A stretch of 64,000 bases of DNA from Trichobilharzia szidati. Its lineage: Eukaryota > Platyhelminthes > Trematoda > Strigeidida > Schistosomatidae. Under the pieces are notes generated by a model that was not told the DNA's origin, did not search any database, and was given only the letters and a program-made list of their open reading frames with translations. The stretch is taken from positions 10,426,804-10,490,803 of the forward strand of contig OX235277.1 of NCBI GenBank assembly GCA_944472155.2, in the 5' to 3' direction. A program made the translations under genes and the position numbers. This document shows, piece after piece, positions 11,523 to 23,159 of this stretch (position 1 is the stretch's first letter; each line of letters begins with the position of its first letter).

Positions 11523-12311
11523 GAATAAATCAGCAGAATAAACATTTAACCTGATGGATGCAGTTAGAAACCACTATATTGTCATCCATCGGTAGGCATC
11601 AATTATTACTCGAATTCCTGTATCGTTGACTTCTACATCTATTGTCCTAATTTCCAGGTACAGACATATATGAGCGTATTCCTGTAATTCCTTAAGCTGA
11701 GGTTAAGTTTTGCGTTGTAGTCCCTAAATTACAATGCACATCTCTCATTGCACAGGCCAATTCCCATTCAAAATGCTCATATTCATGATGCATGTAGACT
11801 GAATGTGGTTGTTGTTTCATGCATCAAATATCCATCTGTATTACCCGAGATTCCCTTCCTACGTTACGCAATCATTTCGATAGACGGAATGTAGGCAAGA
11901 ATACACTTAAGTAATCACTCACTATATATTTATGAATTCTAGAATTGCCTTTCTTTATCTTCGATCGCATTTATCAGCACAATCGACCACTGGTCGCTGA
12001 ATACGAGTCTGTATGCACACCACAGGAAATACTCGATGACACCTATCTTAAACCAGTGAAGCAATGTATTCAACCGCGAACATGTTCATCATACGCTGTG
12101 TAGATTGACAGTGTAACTTCCAGTGAAGTCAACTTCATCAGGTCATTCATTATTCACTGAGACCACTTGATCAGCAAACTTCTGTTAACACATTTACAAC
12201 TGGCTAGTTGAATTCGGAGATCACGTTCGATTGGCAATTACCCAGAATTCTTGAGATGTCGAATGAATGTGTGAATTTATCATCAGAAAACAAGGAATTT
12301 GTCAAAAGTGA

Positions 12312-12317
12312 TTTATT
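12312..12317 (-). terminator. poly(A) signal AATAAA of Cys-rich gene A
   Basis: AATAAA on the minus strand, 57 bases past the stop codon of gene A. Gene C keeps it (63021-63026). The equivalent hexamer of gene B reads AATAAC. Confidence 0.5.
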
Positions 12318-12373
12318 TCTCATTATCCCGACACCCACAAACAAATTTCACATTTTAGTTTACATTTTACACA

Positions 12374-14507
12374 TCATTTCTGACATTGATTATATCGACA
12401 TGTATTTTCACAGCATTCTTCATCTGCTTCACAGAATTCACCTTGTGGTTTACAACAAAAAAGAAGACCTGTTGATTTCCAACGTCGACATTCTATGAAT
12501 GGACAACACTTCCTATAATGAGGATTGTCACCACCGATTTTCAAACACCCACAATCTTCTCCTTTCCAAGAAAAGAAATACAAAGATATTTGTATTTCAT
12601 GAAAAAGGTTGACAGAGTTTGCTTTGAAAATGATCATTAAATTGTCAAGAATGAATTAATCGATAAATTATTGCGAGGTAAAACATTCACATTACTACCT
12701 AAACAACACTTCTCGTCTGGATTTGTATTCGACATCAGTTTGACTCCATTGAATTGTAGTCAGAGATCAGGTTCACTTCATAGTTGGCAGAAATCTGTCA
12801 TCCATTCACGCACAATAATGTTATCAACTAGCATACATTGAAATGACAGAGATGCAGAGAGTTTATTGAAGGCAACCGAGACATATCCTGCAAACCTTGT
12901 CAAACATCCTATAAACATGTGAATATCTACTGATCACTGTTATTCATAGGAATGCTAATGATTATCTCCATTGTGTTCAATGACCAATTTGTCAAGCGTT
13001 GAAACTGACTTTAATTTATTAGTACGCAAATTTATTGAATTTCGTTCTCTGTTTCCTTTCATGCAATGGAATAACGCAGACATATGCACATCAGTGGGCA
13101 TAGGATGAGATGAAGCTTATCTTCAGCAGTCATGATATTAGAGTGCATTCATGTGGAACCAACAACTCATGTTCATCACTGATGAAGGCTTAGGATAAAA
13201 TGGAGGAAGTAAATTACTAGAATTGTGCATGCATGATCAGTTGTCATGTTAGCTGATGCATGGTAAATCCTGATTAATAAATTACAATGGATATCTATCA
13301 CTAATGATTCATACTTGGTATAAATTCCTGATTGTCTCTATCTTCTGATGGAGAGGCTAACAAATGTTTTACAACTGTTTTACAAAAACAATCATAAACA
13401 CAATTCTGTTTTCTGCACATGCACATATATTTTCATATTCAGTTATCTACGACCATCGACATTCAGTTGAACGTAATCTGATGAAAAGTACACTCTGTTC
13501 AAAGTGTATAACTGAAGCAGACCAACATTTGAAAGTCTGAGGACTAATTTCAATCACCGATCATACAATTTTGTTTATTATACATGTTGATGCCTGTTTC
13601 ATGATTAGTATGCTAAGACAAAGTTTTCAAAGACATGAGATATCCTTTTTATACATAAACCTCTCTTGTGTTAATTTCAATTGATTTCACTGAAGAAGTT
13701 CGGACCAGTTTTCCGAAAGAAACTTTGAAGTCGGTCATTTCAATTTCGCTGAGATTTTACTCATATTTTTTACAAAGAATATTTGACTTGTTCGTGTCTT
13801 GACAATCGATCTATAGTGTGCATTCCATTCAATTGAGAACTAATCCAGTGAACACAAATGAATAATAATGAGCCATGATATTCTGAACTCAACTTCACTG
13901 ACACTGTCATCAATTGAGAAGCTGTTCAGTTATCAACTAGGCTACATGCCAGACAACATAAAGAGCACGACGATGTACATCAAGCAATAAACAGGGTTCA
14001 TTGTGTGTACAGTTACACATGAGCAACAGACCAGTTACGACATATTGTAGATATTACCCGGTGCAGATACTACATTTATATCACATCCATGCTAAACAAT
14101 GGAGACATTGATGTACCGAAAAGAATCACAATGCTTTGCCATTCTTAAGAATATCAATATTCATCTAATGTAAACATGACACTCCGAAATTGACGAAGCA
14201 TCTCATGCTCACAAACACAATTCTCATGCAAGTTATCAACAGAGTGAAGTTGAAGTCTACACTCGTGAACCCCTCTACATCAACGACATTACTACACAAA
14301 GTGGATCAACGTTATTCAGAATAGCTGAAGGGCAAATTATGTATCTACCAAATTTCAAATAATACCTAGCCGGCCTAATGAATAGAAATCTACTATAATC
14401 ACAGTATAATGCACATCACAAGAAAACATACCTGAAGCCAGTACAACCTGGTCGCCCATCATCACAACTGACAATACGAATATCGTGAGCAACGTAGAAG
14501 TGTGCAT
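12374..14507 (-). CDS. secreted 12-cysteine knottin-like peptide, copy A (two exons)
   Basis: Predicted join of exon 1 (14507 down to 14432, 76 bases) and exon 2 (12561 down to 12374, 188 bases), giving 87 residues with stop TGA. Exon 1 starts MHTSTLLTIF, a hydrophobic signal peptide of about 23-25 residues ending VLAS, and stops in phase 1 at CTTCAG/GTATGT. Exon 2 follows a pyrimidine-rich acceptor ending GGAAAG, and the split codon makes Gly in frame. The 1870-base intron is GT/AG. The mature part has cysteines spaced C-x1-C-x12-CC-x4-C-x10-CC-x6-C-x5-CC-x3-C-x4-C; the last six form the inhibitor-cystine-knot pattern. A TATA-like box lies about 40 bases upstream of the ATG. Copies B and C share exon structure and spacing. 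The likely product is a small secreted disulfide-rich peptide. Target and role are unknown; a toxin-like or host-interaction role is only inference. Confidence 0.8.
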
Positions 14508-14545
14508 AGTCAGATTATTATTGCCACAGTGTAAAGAGGAAAGCC

Positions 14546-14554
14546 AATATATAT
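14546..14554 (-). promoter_or_regulatory. TATA-like box of Cys-rich gene A
   Basis: AATATATATT-type sequence on the minus strand, about 40 bases before the ATG at 14507. The equivalent site of gene B reads TATATAA (37177-37183). The surrounding 80 bases are almost identical in both copies, so the core promoter was duplicated with the gene. Confidence 0.5.
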
Positions 14555-15330
14555 TTCCCACTGTATCCAAATGGTGAACATATCTATGCCATTGTGTTCA
14601 CACACGAATGAAGATTGTTCACACTGGAACATAAGTGGGCATTTCCTAGTGCACAGGGATCAGTGGAAACGTAGTCAGTGTAGTGAGATCAATGAGAAGA
14701 ACACGAGTATTCGTCACGTAATTTATTGTAATTCAATGTTACATTGAGGTTATACATGGTGTCCGTGAGTAGTTGTATAGTGTGCATTGTGGAATAGACC
14801 AAGTCAATTATTATAATTATATTCCAATAGTTGTTTGCACACACACATAAGTTCTACTTCTTCACTGCACATGATCATACTGACTGTTCGAATTGTTATT
14901 TTCATTCTCATTTTGTATTCGGATGAATGTGACTAAAATATGGTAGACGCCCTGGCGATAATCTTGCTGGAAATAATAACAAAATATATAGAACTCGTTG
15001 TTACACGTAAACGAATAATGTAACAGAATAATGAATAATTTGATTTCCATGTTACATGTGGAACATTGATCGAAAATGAAGAGGAGAGAGGAACCAGTTG
15101 GGCGTTGACGAAGTGAGATCGACATGACTTGCTGTATGTAACACTTCAAATTGAATACAAACTTTCCGTATTTTAGAATTCACACCTGTGTTCGAGTTTC
15201 AGATTACCACGCACAGCGTTCTGTAGACGCCTGATTGAAATACATTATCAGCGTAGTCGAGGGATACGTTTCAACATGATATTAGGCACCACAATAATTA
15301 TATCGACAGACTGGTTGACAGTCTCAAATA

Positions 15331-16023
15331 CTATTTCGCATGTGATAGTGATTCCCAACTGGTGACGTCATTCGCAATAGAACAGTCATATGCCACGTTG
15401 GAAACAGATTCGTTGAGCCACCACTGCGAAGTGATTGAAATCCGGAGAATGCATCTACCTTGTTGGTGACATATGCGGTTGAACGCAGTTAAAGTGGCAC
15501 TGTCATATAAATGCAGGTCTCTTAGTTGAGAAACGTTTCGAGACAAAATCCCACAATTCGCACATTGAAGCGTTTCTCGGATGGATGAGGTTAATTCCTG
15601 TCTCATATTAAAGTGAAGTTTGAATTTAAAGCATATTCGAGCCCGGAATATTGACCCTGAATCACATTTCAGATGAGTGTAGAAATCCTGACGTGTCTAT
15701 TAGATAGCATTCTAAAGAATTTGAAGTCTACGAAACCTTTCAAATCATTTTAAAGTTGGGTTAATGTATCAGTCTGCCATTGGAAGATTATGTAGAAGAA
15801 GATTCAAGTACGAGTGATTGCTTTGCATAGCCCAGGACACAAAACACAGTCATTCCTCACAATCTCTGAAAGAGGCGATTCAGAATGGAAAAGAGTAATC
15901 ACTGATCAAGGAATAGCCTCTTCAATATCTTCCTCATCACCTTCGACAGCTGTATGCGCACAATAGTCAAACAGTAATTGTTATCTGCAAGACAACTAAT
16001 AAAATCCACTTAGCAATATTCAT
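15331..16023 (-). CDS. candidate secreted protein, co-duplicated (unit 1 copy)
   Basis: An open frame of 91 codons (15606 to 15331) is kept in the duplicate at 37962-38237 with about 80 percent protein identity. Its end, from LTAFNRICHQQGRC to NESVSNVAYDC, resembles the C-terminal half of SUEL-type (galactose/rhamnose-binding) lectin domains: Cys, RxC, hydrophobic strands, then a closing V-YDC. This likeness is from memory of the fold pattern and is weak. Upstream at 16023-15967 is a short frame starting MNIAKWILLVVLQITIT, a plausible signal peptide, also conserved. A phase-0 junction would join 15973 to 15597 (acceptor GAGACAG/GAA), but the donor GTTTGA is poor. The second exon could instead start its own protein at the ATG at 15606. 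Coding status is likely but not proved. Confidence 0.4.
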
Positions 16024-16310
16024 AACTTGTGCATGTGGCAATACTCACAACCGTCATTAAATTTGAATGAATAGGAAATCAGGCAATGTGAGTTATGTGT
16101 TTATACACCTTTAGTAGTCAACAAGGTATGTGAGGAATGGACGCCTTAAGGATGGATTGTCAGAGATGCAATCTATGCTGTGTACGGTATTTATGAATTT
16201 GTTGATTTAGCGCCGACCAAGTTATTAACAACACCGAAAACTGTGATCGCACACAGAGAATTCTGTCATTGTTGAGCTATTCATTGCATCACTGGGGTTT
16301 TAATCATTCG

Positions 16311-17470
16311 TCAACTATGGACTTCAGATAGTTTATTCATCAGTCGATAAATGACAGTTGGATTTTGCCGCGTGAGCATTGTTTTTTGAATACCCCAGGT
16401 ATTTCGATTTCGTATTCGTTCAATTCGCTTCTTCGACTTTTTTCTCGCACACTCGTAGATACTCTGGAGCACATAAACTTGGGAATTCGATGGAACGACT
16501 GATAGAACTGCTCCAGATGATGATTTCAATGTATGTCTGTGAGAGATTTTGTCTCGTCTGGTCACTGTTTATTCCGATTTTGAAATCTCAGCCCTATGCA
16601 TTTGCGATCTCAGCTGAAGCTCATCACTGTTATACGTCTTCACAAATGATAATCTAATAATGTCGAATATTGCTTGATACGGAATTGTGATCTACACAAT
16701 GCGTTCGTATTTTCAGTGGCTTCGTGTCAAGAGATACGATGAATCAATTTTTCGCTTTTGTCACCTTCCAGTTTCTTATGAACATCATTCACTGTTCATT
16801 TCTAGTGCCATATACAGACTTACGCGCATCCTCATTCACATCTTGTCGACACCCAGCTGTCAATCTTTAGCCGGATGTCGTTAGCATATTCATCCTGTAC
16901 TAAATAGGAGTGAAAATAGTGGATTTCGAATGGAGCCCTGTGCATGTTCTCTTCCTGAATCAACTATTGTAAACTATGTAACAATGCAGAAGTGCTTTGC
17001 TTTCGATTGAGTCCACTCAGAACCACTTACGCTCATTGGTCACTTTTCACATCGACTTATGGATACTGAATTTATTCGTCTCAATCCCACAAACCTCAGC
17101 AATTGTAAGCATCCTTCTTTCCTCTTGTCTGTTGACAACACTCATGGACTTGACAGAATCCATATCATCTTCGAAGTCTTCAATTTTTTTCCTCTTTCAC
17201 CTATTTGGTTGTGTGTTCTCTTGCTTGTCCGTGTACTTTCACTACCAGGATCTCTCAATACCTTGCATACTCAAATGCCTCTAGTAACGACATTCAAAAT
17301 GATGTTCTCGTTAATGTTTGCAGATCTTATGTGATTTTACTGTGTGGATATCTCTCATTGTATTGCAGTAGCATTAGGAGCTGAATTCACTCGTTCTCAA
17401 AACAAGGGAATAATACTATCCTCGTAAAACTGACCCAATGAATAATGTCTCATTCTTAGATATGATAGAG
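16311..17470. other. unit-1-specific stretch, no gene recognised
   Basis: Similarity to unit 2 stops near 16310. Several open frames of 60-95 codons occur on both strands (16311-16565 minus; 16379-16657, 16687-16884, 16997-17284 and 17059-17334 plus). None shows a domain or a second copy in the window. Overlapping frames in opposite directions argue that most are chance. It may be decayed retroelement sequence. Confidence 0.4.
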
Positions 17471-17554
17471 AAGATTTGTAGCTCAGGTGGATGATTTTGA
17501 TGTGGTTGTATTCTCTGAGCTGGATAGTTAATTTGCGAAGCTTTCATCGCCCTA

Positions 17555-18130
17555 CTAGGCGACATCTTCAGCGCATACTTCAATTTGTTGAAGTGAGCTT
17601 TTAGATTTCTCCACGAGTTTATTATTCATCTCTCCTGGTGACCTTGGACGTGATTGGTTGTTTTTGTGTGTTTTCACACCTTCTAGGTTACTTGTATTGG
17701 CACTCATTGTTTCTTTGACTTGAACTTTGACCCTTTGTGTGTTAGGTTTCTTTCTTATCGGTTGATAAATTTTGTCTGTCTCGATGTGTCTATTGATTGA
17801 TGATTCACTGGAATGCCAAGCTTCTAAAAATTCTCTAGCATTCTTGTTGTTTCCTCTGTCTAATATTTGAACGTTGTCCCAGTCGAATTGATGTCCGTGG
17901 TTGTCTGTATGTAGTGATATGAGGGAGTGGATATCATGTCTTTTGACGGCTAGCTTATGTTCGTGGATACGAAGACGAAGGGGACGTCCACTTTGACCAA
18001 TGTAGTGTTTTTCGCAGTTGATACAATCTATTTTGTAGATGATGTTGGTTTTATCTACTTTCGCTGTTGAGTCTTTTGGTTGACATAGAATTGAGTGAAG
18101 TGACTTTGTTGGTTTGTGTACGACGTCAAT
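17555..18130 (-). pseudogene. PLE GIY-YIG endonuclease
   Basis: The frame reads IDVVHKPTKSLHSIL, then a Cys-containing YKIDCINCEKHYIGQSGRPL (the CxxC followed by the Y-IG core of GIY-YIG), RLRIHEHKLAVKRHD, a His-rich zinc-finger-like HTDNHGHQFDW segment, and FLEAWHSSES with the catalytic-type Glu. The frame ends in a basic tail at 17555 with tandem TAG codons. The endonuclease itself is open and looks nearly complete. It is called a pseudogene because it is cut from its reverse transcriptase by the inversion. Confidence 0.8.
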
Positions 18131-18470
18131 CAACTCACACAGACCAAATCCTGAATTACAGCAGCAACAATCCATTAGCACATAAGAGGAATTGCATACA
18201 AACACTATTCAAGAGGGCCAGGACTCATTGCAGCACTCCCACGTTAAGAAAAATTGAAGAAAGATATCTCATGGATGTCTTCCAAAAGAATGGGTATCCA
18301 CGAAATTTCATCAAAAGATATATACCCCCAAGCCAACCTATAAAACTAAAAGCCCCCAAGGAAAGCACAAATAATCGCCTTACCATATATAAAGGATATC
18401 TCAGAAATCACTGCAAGACTCTTCAAACCTTTAGGAATTGACGTCGTACACAAACCAACAAAACCAGCCT
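18130..18470 (+). pseudogene. PLE reverse transcriptase thumb region, inverted
   Basis: The plus strand reads NNPLAHKRNCIQTLFKRART, then EERYLMDVFQKNGYPRNFI, then, after a one-base frame change near 18380, ISEITARLFKPLGIDVVHKP. This is the RT thumb and the RT-endonuclease connector of a Neptune/Poseidon-like PLE. The closing IDVVHKPTK is the same connector that opens the minus-strand endonuclease frame, so the two halves belong to one family. Confidence 0.75.
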
Positions 18471-18730
18471 GCTGTCTTGTGCACATTCGGATATTTTGAG
18501 AAAATCTTCTATTTTTATTTTGTGTAAAAGTGTAATCCGTACAACCTGAGTTCTTCTCTTTACTTTGAGATAGAAAGAAAACCACTCACTCACTCGATGA
18601 TGATTCACTTTATTCTGTGTATAATTAAATTTGTTGTTGAAATATCCATCCTCCTCTATTGTAATAAAATACGTTTATTCAAATTATCTATAAAAGCAAG
18701 ATTGCAAAGAATTGTTGAAGACCAACTCGC

Positions 18731-18928
18731 CTAATTTGTGATTTCTATTAGATCGTGAAGTGTGAAGTTGATTTTGCTACTTCTTCGTTCACTACAGCAT
18801 AACCTGCTCTTCAACAAACAGCAGAACCCACTGATGATGTACACCACATGTATAACATCATGCCTATAAATATCTTTGACCGTAATGAAGATTGAAGCAA
18901 TGAATAAAATAACTGCAGATTTCGTCAT
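18731..18928 (-). other. possible signal-peptide exon or chance ORF
   Basis: A 65-codon frame begins MTKSAVILFIASIFITV, a typical short signal peptide. It continues without a recognised domain and has a few cysteines (FCC, CC). No second copy was found in the window, and no matching downstream exon could be fixed. A GT donor near CATGTG/GTGTAC is possible. It is listed because the neighbouring genes have the same signal-exon design. Confidence 0.2.
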
Positions 18929-18934
18929 GAACCA

Positions 18935-19390
18935 ATGCCATTAAGAGATCGTTAGAAACTGTTTCTCAGTTGTCAGTCTTCATCTCATTGTCGGCTAATG
19001 GATGAATGTCCTGCAGCTGTATTCAGCAGTTATGACCAGTGGCGTACAGCATGTAAAAGTGAATTCGAATCTCATTGAACTCACTGGTTTAGTGTGGTGC
19101 CATATCACACTAATAAGCAAATTTAGAATACATGCGTTAGTGAGTTCTATCTCAAGAAGTTCACTGGTTTACAAGCTTAGTCTCGTTACCTGAAGTTCAC
19201 GTGTTAGAAATTCTTGGGGGCAACGGATATGCTCTGATGAGGAGTCTCGAATTTATTGAAATGGTTTTTTTCAGTGCTATCTGGTTTCCAATCAACTCTG
19301 ACTCCAGTTGGTTATTTGATGAAATCTACGTTCTCACTAATCCAGATAGCTACTAAATCCTACAGTTTAATTTTTTTTAAATAAGTACGA
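18935..19390. other. intergenic, no gene recognised
   Basis: No domain, repeat relation or long frame is supported. Confidence 0.4.
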
Positions 19391-19399
19391 TATTCAAGT

Positions 19400-20760
19400 G
19401 TGTCTTTCATATGCATACAGCTTTCCTCTCTTATTCTATCGTTTCAAATTCAAAACTTTAAAAATATGCTTTACACATATTTTGGATATCCTAATGTTTC
19501 GAACAATATTCCAGTTCTCTACAGCCTATATCTGCAACGATCATCATTTCTGAACGATAGTCATCAATTTATCTTTTTAGACTACTTGGTTTTTGATCTT
19601 TACTGACATAGACATTTCCCTGGACTTTTAGAATACCTTGTAGGTGAACAGTTTTGAAGTGATGTAACGGAAGGCATATTCTGTTTGCTGGCATGCATCT
19701 TTCTAATTTAATATCTCATGAGTATTTTTCGTCCATTTCCTTCGAAATTCTTCTGACTTTATTCATTCATGAGGCTTTACATGATCACGCCATCAGCGAT
19801 GTTAAGAAATAATTATTTTTTGTATTCCCAGGATATTTATTATCCGTCTTGTATATTGTTGATGTTATCAATCAGAGACTATGTCTGTTTTACATAGTAA
19901 TCAGCATTACTCAGTCATCAAATAAACAACAGATGTGATGGAATGAATGAATGAATTATTACCGTGGACAGCTTATCTATCCTTCAGGGGGTTATTTATG
20001 TATACTGACTTGATAAATAGACTAATCTCATGTAGAAAGGCTGATAGCTAGAGTACCATTGGGAAGAAGCATCAAGGGATGATAAACATATGAGAAAACG
20101 TCGTCAGATGTTTTAGTCTTTTTCTAATTTTCATTATGACGTATTTTATGATGAATGTTTATCAAATTTTGAAATGAAAATAAAGTGATTCTTCAGTCAA
20201 AAAGTGTCTCTTGACAAATTGCACTGTGTGACGTGAGAATTTGCTCAGAGTTTTGCTTGGATGGCCAGAATATCCAGATCACAGCATGCGATCTACTGGG
20301 TAATGTACATTGGGATAAAGAAAGCAAGTGATAGAGTGTTTCAACATACACTGCTGACTAATAAAAGTAGTTGAAAAATGCCTATCGTCAACCACCAGCA
20401 CTGAATAGGCACATAAGATCGACTTTTAATACAAGGATAGCAATTTCATTCATTTCTCGCGAAGGTCATCAGTGGTGAATGAGTTCAAACCACCTACATT
20501 CTGGTGTCTGAAATGTTGCCGAATGAATTTTAGCCATTCACTACGTGTTAAGGCAACAGAGTTACAATTTTATTTCAACAATTTTGGATTTAGTGCAGTG
20601 AAACACCACAGGTTACTGAGATACTCTAGAATAATTTTGTCATTGATCAGAAAAATTGTGGTAACTTCAGGTGAACATAGAGAAGACGGAAGGATGAAGA
20701 TAACCAACGAGCCAACAATCACAAGCACCAATCATTGTCAATAGGATTAAATTGAAAGTA
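19400..20760. repeat. intergenic block duplicated at 49660-50880
   Basis: Colinear similarity with 49660-50880. Both copies share blocks such as CTTGTAGGTG...AGTTTTGAAGTGATG, TTATCTATCCTTCAGGGGGT, AGACTAATCTCATGTAGAAAG and CAAGTGATAGAG. Neither copy holds an intact shared open frame, so the block is noncoding duplicated DNA. The second copy is followed directly by a PLE insertion at 50884. Confidence 0.8.
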
Positions 20761-20819
20761 GTTCCTTCCTTCATTTATCTATGCACTGTCATGTGAACAA
20801 CAACTGAATTCGTAGATAG

Positions 20820-21030
20820 GAATTATAAAATCACAACCAGAGAGGCGAGAATAATTTTGATAGTCATCTCCACTCAACATGAAGAGCAAGATTCGGATTT
20901 TCAACACCAATGTTAAGTCAGTCACTTCTTGCATAGTGGTCAAAGTCTTGAAGTGCGCGTCCTGTCAAACGGTCTACAGACTTCTATCAACAGCTGCCTT
21001 TGACCTACCGTAGACTGGATGTCCATCGAC
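20820..21030 (+). pseudogene. short RTE reverse transcriptase remnant
   Basis: The plus strand reads KSKIRIFNTNVKSV, the segment that precedes LLYGSETW in the RTE at 5105-6190. The next bases match the VYRLLST/INSCL-type continuation with small deletions. It is too short and decayed to give a boundary precisely. Confidence 0.55.
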
Positions 21031-22110
21031 AAGCAACTCTGGCAAAAAACTAGGAATCTTTTACTCAACCATGGAAGATTTCGGACAAAAAAGCTTTGAA
21101 CCTAGGTTTCATGCTCGCTGATTCTTGAATTTTCGAACGGATATGAGTTTCTGCAACATCTAAACTAGGTCAATGGCTTCCTGCCTATTGCTTCCAAGTA
21201 TCTGATAACAGGAATAACATTTCTACTAATGACAAATCAAAGTTATAGTTGAATTAAGTAAAAAGACATCTTATTTAATTAATGCATGATTTTAAAGATC
21301 AAGGTGAGAGGAAATAGTGAGGAGTATGAATATTTATCTGCTTCGATAGAGAACACTCAGTCTTTAAAGAAAACCCACCTGACAAATAACATATATTCAG
21401 TCATTTCTATAAAGACTTCAAGGATTCTGAAACACTAAACACTGGGAAGTAGCCCAGAATCATAAATCGGCAAATTATACACCTAACAACCAACATAATC
21501 GTATTGGGGTAACAAGACTCACAGTAGACGAATAAGTGCAATTCACTTAATCTTCGGTAAGATTAGGTGTCTAAACATCTTATTTGAATATCGTTTTCAG
21601 CAGGGCATCCAAAAAAAATCAGCATCATCTATGGTCAAAGAACTCATGTGAAGTACTGGACTTGACTGATGTATCTGATCAGCATAAAGTGTGCAATTAT
21701 CCACCAAATGAGGTGAATAATTACTAATGAATCATTTCTCGGGTGGTCTGCTTGACTGCAGACTAACTAAGGATCTTTGATCAGACTTTATGTAAGAAGA
21801 GACGTTTTACGGCAGTGGATAAGGATTCCTTTTGCATGATAAACGAACGGGATTCACGGATTCAAAAATATACAACTGCACTGATTTTTAGTAATGGTGC
21901 AACTGAATAAGAAAACACATAGACAATAATACGAAAAATGTAACTACCGAAAGTAGTAAAAATTAAAATAAAGTCTACTAGACGAAGTGATGTTTTTCAA
22001 AAAATGTAACACTGACTGAAAAGTGCTTGAAATACACATGCATACTACTATTCCACTCCGATTTAAGTAGTTTCTGTTTACAGTGACTGGAATATTTGTG
22101 TATAGTCTCA
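21030..22110. repeat. intergenic block duplicated at 55000-56330
   Basis: Shared blocks include CCATGGCTTCCTGCC/ATGGCTTCCTGCCTATTGC, AAGTATCTGATAAC, GAATAACATT, CATGATAAACGAACGG and AAAATGTAACTA. The other copy carries a SINE at 55860-56020 that this one lacks. No gene was seen. Confidence 0.75.
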
Positions 22111-22119
22111 CACTTAACG

Positions 22120-23155
22120 TTATTTCATTGAAACGTATCTATAACATAACGGTTTTCAATAGGGTATAACCAATAAATTTCAATGAGATATTCATCAAGT
22201 AAGCCCATACGGTGACATTTCAACTCTCGATTTATCTCAGTTTTGTTTTTCATTTCAGTGACATGCAGAATGTTAGTGATCATCCAGAGTCAACCTATGT
22301 TGACAGACGAATAGACGTATTCCAAACAAGACTAATTTTCAAATATTATTTTATGCCCTATCATAGCACTTACTGTATAACATAAAAATAAATCTACTTG
22401 TAAGTGAAAGATTCTTTCATTTTGTGACACGAGTCAACTCACCTTCAACTTACAGGTTTCTATGCCTGTTTATCGTGTCAACACCGGCTAGAATCGCACA
22501 CTGATAGTTTCCACTGTGTTGCGACTGTGATTTAGTCACAATAAGAACTTCTCTTGAATAAACTTGTCCGTCGACCAAGTGGATTTGTTATCAACTTATT
22601 GATTAAAATAAGTCCAAAATCAGGAAAAAGCGCTCTTCGTTTTTGTAAAAAGGGATCTCAATCAGTTTGCTCTAACAGAATCAAAATGACTAACGTCATT
22701 TAAGGTGAAATAAACTCCCATGTGTTATAAACTGATACGACACTGATCAGCAAAGAATAATCTTTGCATAATCTCGTTGCAAAGCTGTATAGCTACACGG
22801 TGTTTTAATAGATCAAGGAACTGTCTATACTGTTGATTGTTCATACTGGTTGAAGTTTAGGACTTTTGACTTTGCTTCTTATGTATTCTGGATCACTCAC
22901 TATTTCGAACGATACTCCTTTATTCAGGTGCTTTTAGTTTCAGTGGTAATCATTCCTCAGTGATACTCATTACTGTCGATGTTTTTAAGTTAGGGGATTG
23001 ATTATTTCCTTTGCACTTTGTTTCATGTGGCAGCTGATACAAACGTCTGACCTTCCAAAATATTCTATGACCGTACAAATTCGAAGTGAAGTTGGATGAA
23101 GGGATATTTTATGCCCATCTACGTCTTTTAACTTTATGTCACCGAATTCACTCCG
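22120..23155. other. intergenic, no gene recognised
   Basis: No conserved frame was seen. In unit 2 the corresponding interval is occupied by a PLE and an RTE fragment (56350-58065), so this copy probably keeps more of the ancestral sequence. Confidence 0.4.
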
Positions 23156-23159
23156 TAGT

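Larger units (their letters stand above)
11526..16310. repeat. gene block of tandem unit 1 (copy of 34080-38950 and 62290-64000)
   Basis: Colinear with 34080-38950 at about 90-95 percent identity over most of its length by eye, and with 62290 to the window end. It carries Cys-rich gene A and the upstream secreted-ORF candidate. Interruptions are a SINE present only in unit 2 (34283-34496) and a stretch inside the intron (about 13090-13960) that differs from the equivalent part of unit 2 (35838-36565). Unit 3 follows the unit 2 version where visible (63800-64000). Confidence 0.85.
17480..18620 (-). mobile_element. Penelope-like element with inverted 5' part
   Basis: The minus strand from about 18130 to 17555 encodes the linker and GIY-YIG endonuclease. 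The plus strand from about 18130 to 18470 encodes the end of the reverse transcriptase. The segment GTTGGTTTGTGTACGACGTC at 18105-18124 recurs as its reverse complement around 18444-18466. Thus the RT part is flipped relative to the endonuclease part. The 3' end runs to about 17480. A truncated relative lies at 53940-54180. This is the structure expected from twin priming during insertion. Confidence 0.8.

Noticed and set aside
12208..12498. Plus-strand ORF overlapping exon 2 of gene A (also 35044-35265)
   Set aside because: Antisense shadow of the cysteine-rich exon; frame ends differ between copies.
12374..12637. Single-exon reading of the Cys-rich gene starting at the Met at 12637
   Set aside because: The N-terminal part is intron sequence ahead of a clear acceptor, contains no signal peptide, and is conserved at intron rate. 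The spliced model with a signal exon fits phase and all copies better.
14862..15149. Minus-strand ORF with counterpart at 37492-37755
   Set aside because: It is open in both copies, but nearly all differences change the amino acid at the background rate and no domain or signal is seen. Probably chance openness in duplicated noncoding DNA.
17530..17575. Hammerhead-like CTGAAGA ... GGGCGATGAAA on the minus strand after the PLE endonuclease
   Set aside because: Stem II pairs well (TCGCC with GGCGA) and position 7 of the core is free. But the required first stem pair, the stem III closing pair and a stem I partner are lacking, so I do not call a ribozyme.
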